From Candidatus Phycorickettsia trachydisci (GTDB taxonomy: Bacteria; Pseudomonadota; Alphaproteobacteria; Rickettsiales; Rickettsiaceae), in contig NZ_CP027845.1 in assembly GCF_003015145.1 (NCBI RefSeq), positions 372,001-436,000 on the forward strand: a stretch of 64,000 bases of DNA, given 5' to 3'. Of this stretch, positions 62,902 to 64,000 are shown one piece after another. The position numbers were made by a program, and so were the translations under genes. The notes under the pieces were generated by a model. The model saw only the letters and a list, made by a program, of their open reading frames with translations. It searched no databases and was not told the DNA's origin. How positions within the stretch are numbered: position 1 is the stretch's first letter; the number at the start of each line of letters is the position of its first letter.

Positions 62902-64000
62902 ATGGTTAAAGTTAATTTCACAAATTCCGTTGGTAATTTAGATCACTCTGCTGTATTTGTTGACGATAAATTAAATTTACCTGAAAATTTCAATATATTA
63001 GATTCCCATATTGTAGATGAAGTTAAAAAATTTCTAAAAACTCAGAAAGATTTTAAGGCTCAATTTGGTGAAATGAAATACTTAACTGTTCCAACAAAGA
63101 CAGGGTATGCTGGTATTAAGATCATTAGTATTGGTGCGGCGAAAGAAATTACGACTTCAAAACTGGAAAAATTAGGTGGTAGAATTTGCAAATTGAACCA
63201 AAAATTTAAGGAGGTTAATATTTTACCTCTAAAGCAAGAGCATGCTACAGATCTTGCTTTTGGTTTTGGTCTTGCGTCATATGATTTTAATAAATATAAA
63301 ACTGTCAAAAAACCTGAAGAGAAAAAAATGCTACAGGCTGCTCATTTTATAATTAAGGATCTTAAACAGATTGAAAAAGATTTTGATTCTAAGCGTAAAT
63401 TACAAGATGCAATTTTTTGGACTAGAGATTTGGTAAATGAGGTACCAAATGTTTTGAATCCCGAAGAATACGCTAAGAGAATAGTAAATCAGCTAAAACC
63501 TCTTGGAGTCGATATTGAAGTATTGGAAGAAGATAAAATGCGCAAGCTGGGAATGAATGCGTTGTTAGGTGTTGCGCAAGGTTCAGTAAATAAACCAAAA
63601 CTTGTTGTACTTAAATATAATAATGCAGCAAAAAATTCAGAGCCTTTTGCTTTAGTAGGTAAGGGGGTAACTTTTGATACAGGTGGTATTTCTTTAAAGC
63701 CTGCAGAAAAGATGCATTTAATGAAATATGATATGGGTGGTTCTGCTGCTGTAGTTGGAGCTGTAGCTGCGCTTGCTAAACTCAAAGCCAAAGTAAATAT
63801 AGTTGCTGCAGTTGCGCTTGTAGAGAACATGCCTGATGGAAAGGCTCAGCGTCCAGGGGATGTGGTGACAACTATGTCTGGCCAAACTGTAGAAGTATTA
63901 AATACAGATGCTGAAGGACGCCTTATTTTAGCGGATGCTTTATGGTATATACAAGATAAATTTAAACCTTCGCATATTGTAGATCTTGCTACTTTGACAG
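62902..64000 (+). CDS. pepA: Leucyl aminopeptidase, 5' part (runs off the window)
   Basis: About 366 of the usual 500 residues are here. The N-terminal domain starts MVKVNFTNSVG; the M17 catalytic part shows GKGVTFDTGGISLKP (metal Asp and catalytic Lys), DMGGSAAV and the signature NTDAEGRLILADAL. A two-metal cytosolic exopeptidase that removes N-terminal residues from peptides. It runs open to the last base, so the stop is outside. Confidence 0.97.
   Translation, partial: MVKVNFTNSVGNLDHSAVFVDDKLNLPENFNILDSHIVDEVKKFLKTQKDFKAQFGEMKYLTVPTKTGYAGIKIISIGAAKEITTSKLEKLGGRICKLNQKFKEVNILPLKQEHATDLAFGFGLASYDFNKYKTVKKPEEKKMLQAAHFIIKDLKQIEKDFDSKRKLQDAIFWTRDLVNEVPNVLNPEEYAKRIVNQLKPLGVDIEVLEEDKMRKLGMNALLGVAQGSVNKPKLVVLKYNNAAKNSEPFALVGKGVTFDTGGISLKPAEKMHLMKYDMGGSAAVVGAVAALAKLKAKVNIVAAVALVENMPDGKAQRPGDVVTTMSGQTVEVLNTDAEGRLILADALWYIQDKFKPSHIVDLATLT

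Overview
The window is AT-rich, gene-dense DNA from an obligate intracellular alphaproteobacterium of the order Rickettsiales. The evidence is a Tlc-type ATP/ADP translocase, a VirB8-VirB9 pair, several ankyrin/TPR/coiled-coil putative effectors, two autotransporter-like surface proteins, the alphaproteobacterial regulators TrcR (DUF1013) and ChpT, a circularly permuted tmRNA gene, and an F0 ATP synthase operon apart from F1. Peptidoglycan genes (murA, a DacF-type carboxypeptidase) and ComEC are kept. The family cannot be fixed by reading alone; Rickettsiaceae and Midichloriaceae-like lineages both fit. I saw no transposase, prophage or CRISPR array.

Layout. 1-961 is the 3' part of glyA. 1144-6110 is an accessory block: an ankyrin protein, a 630-aa coiled-coil protein with a perfect IQ motif, and two decaying paralogues. 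6381-9910 is housekeeping: tolB, trcR, tRNA-Pro, dacF, cutA. 9953-12177 holds a membrane/coiled-coil protein with an acidic tail and an SbtA-type bicarbonate permease. 12220-15223 is the str operon (rpsL-rpsG-fusA, minus strand). 15351-21359 mixes surface proteins with nuoD-nuoE. 21437-25366 is tilS-ftsH-truA. The permuted tmRNA follows at about 25407-25700, then a gene split by a frameshift (25740-26880).

27090-37891 holds rnhA, then mlaD-tlc-DUF2125-chpT-fumC-NUDIX in close succession, then PAP2, TerC and CPBP membrane proteins, a DUF5710 protein and tRNA-Ser. 37972-45095 is a second accessory block: a repeat-rich autotransporter, a TPR protein and two large unknowns. 45307-48200 is virB8-virB9-nuoA-nuoB-nuoC on the minus strand. 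48465-53209 holds murA, a plant Em-like (group 1 LEA) repeat protein, a C-terminally short uvrC and a split ankyrin gene. 53267-57787 is yidC-comEC-plsC. 57879-62867 is yajC-secD-dsbA-like-atpI-atpB-atpE-atpF'-atpF. pepA runs off the right edge.

How it works together. Complex I, F0 and Tlc set up an energy metabolism that can also draw on host ATP. SecD/YajC/YidC, the DsbA-like protein and TolB serve envelope biogenesis and protein export. VirB8/9 implies a type IV secretion system that could deliver the ankyrin, coiled-coil and TPR proteins. The strongest signals worth follow-up are the Em-like LEA protein, the IQ-motif protein, the frameshift-split protease-like gene, the break of the nuo operon exactly at nuoC/nuoD, and the compact permuted tmRNA.
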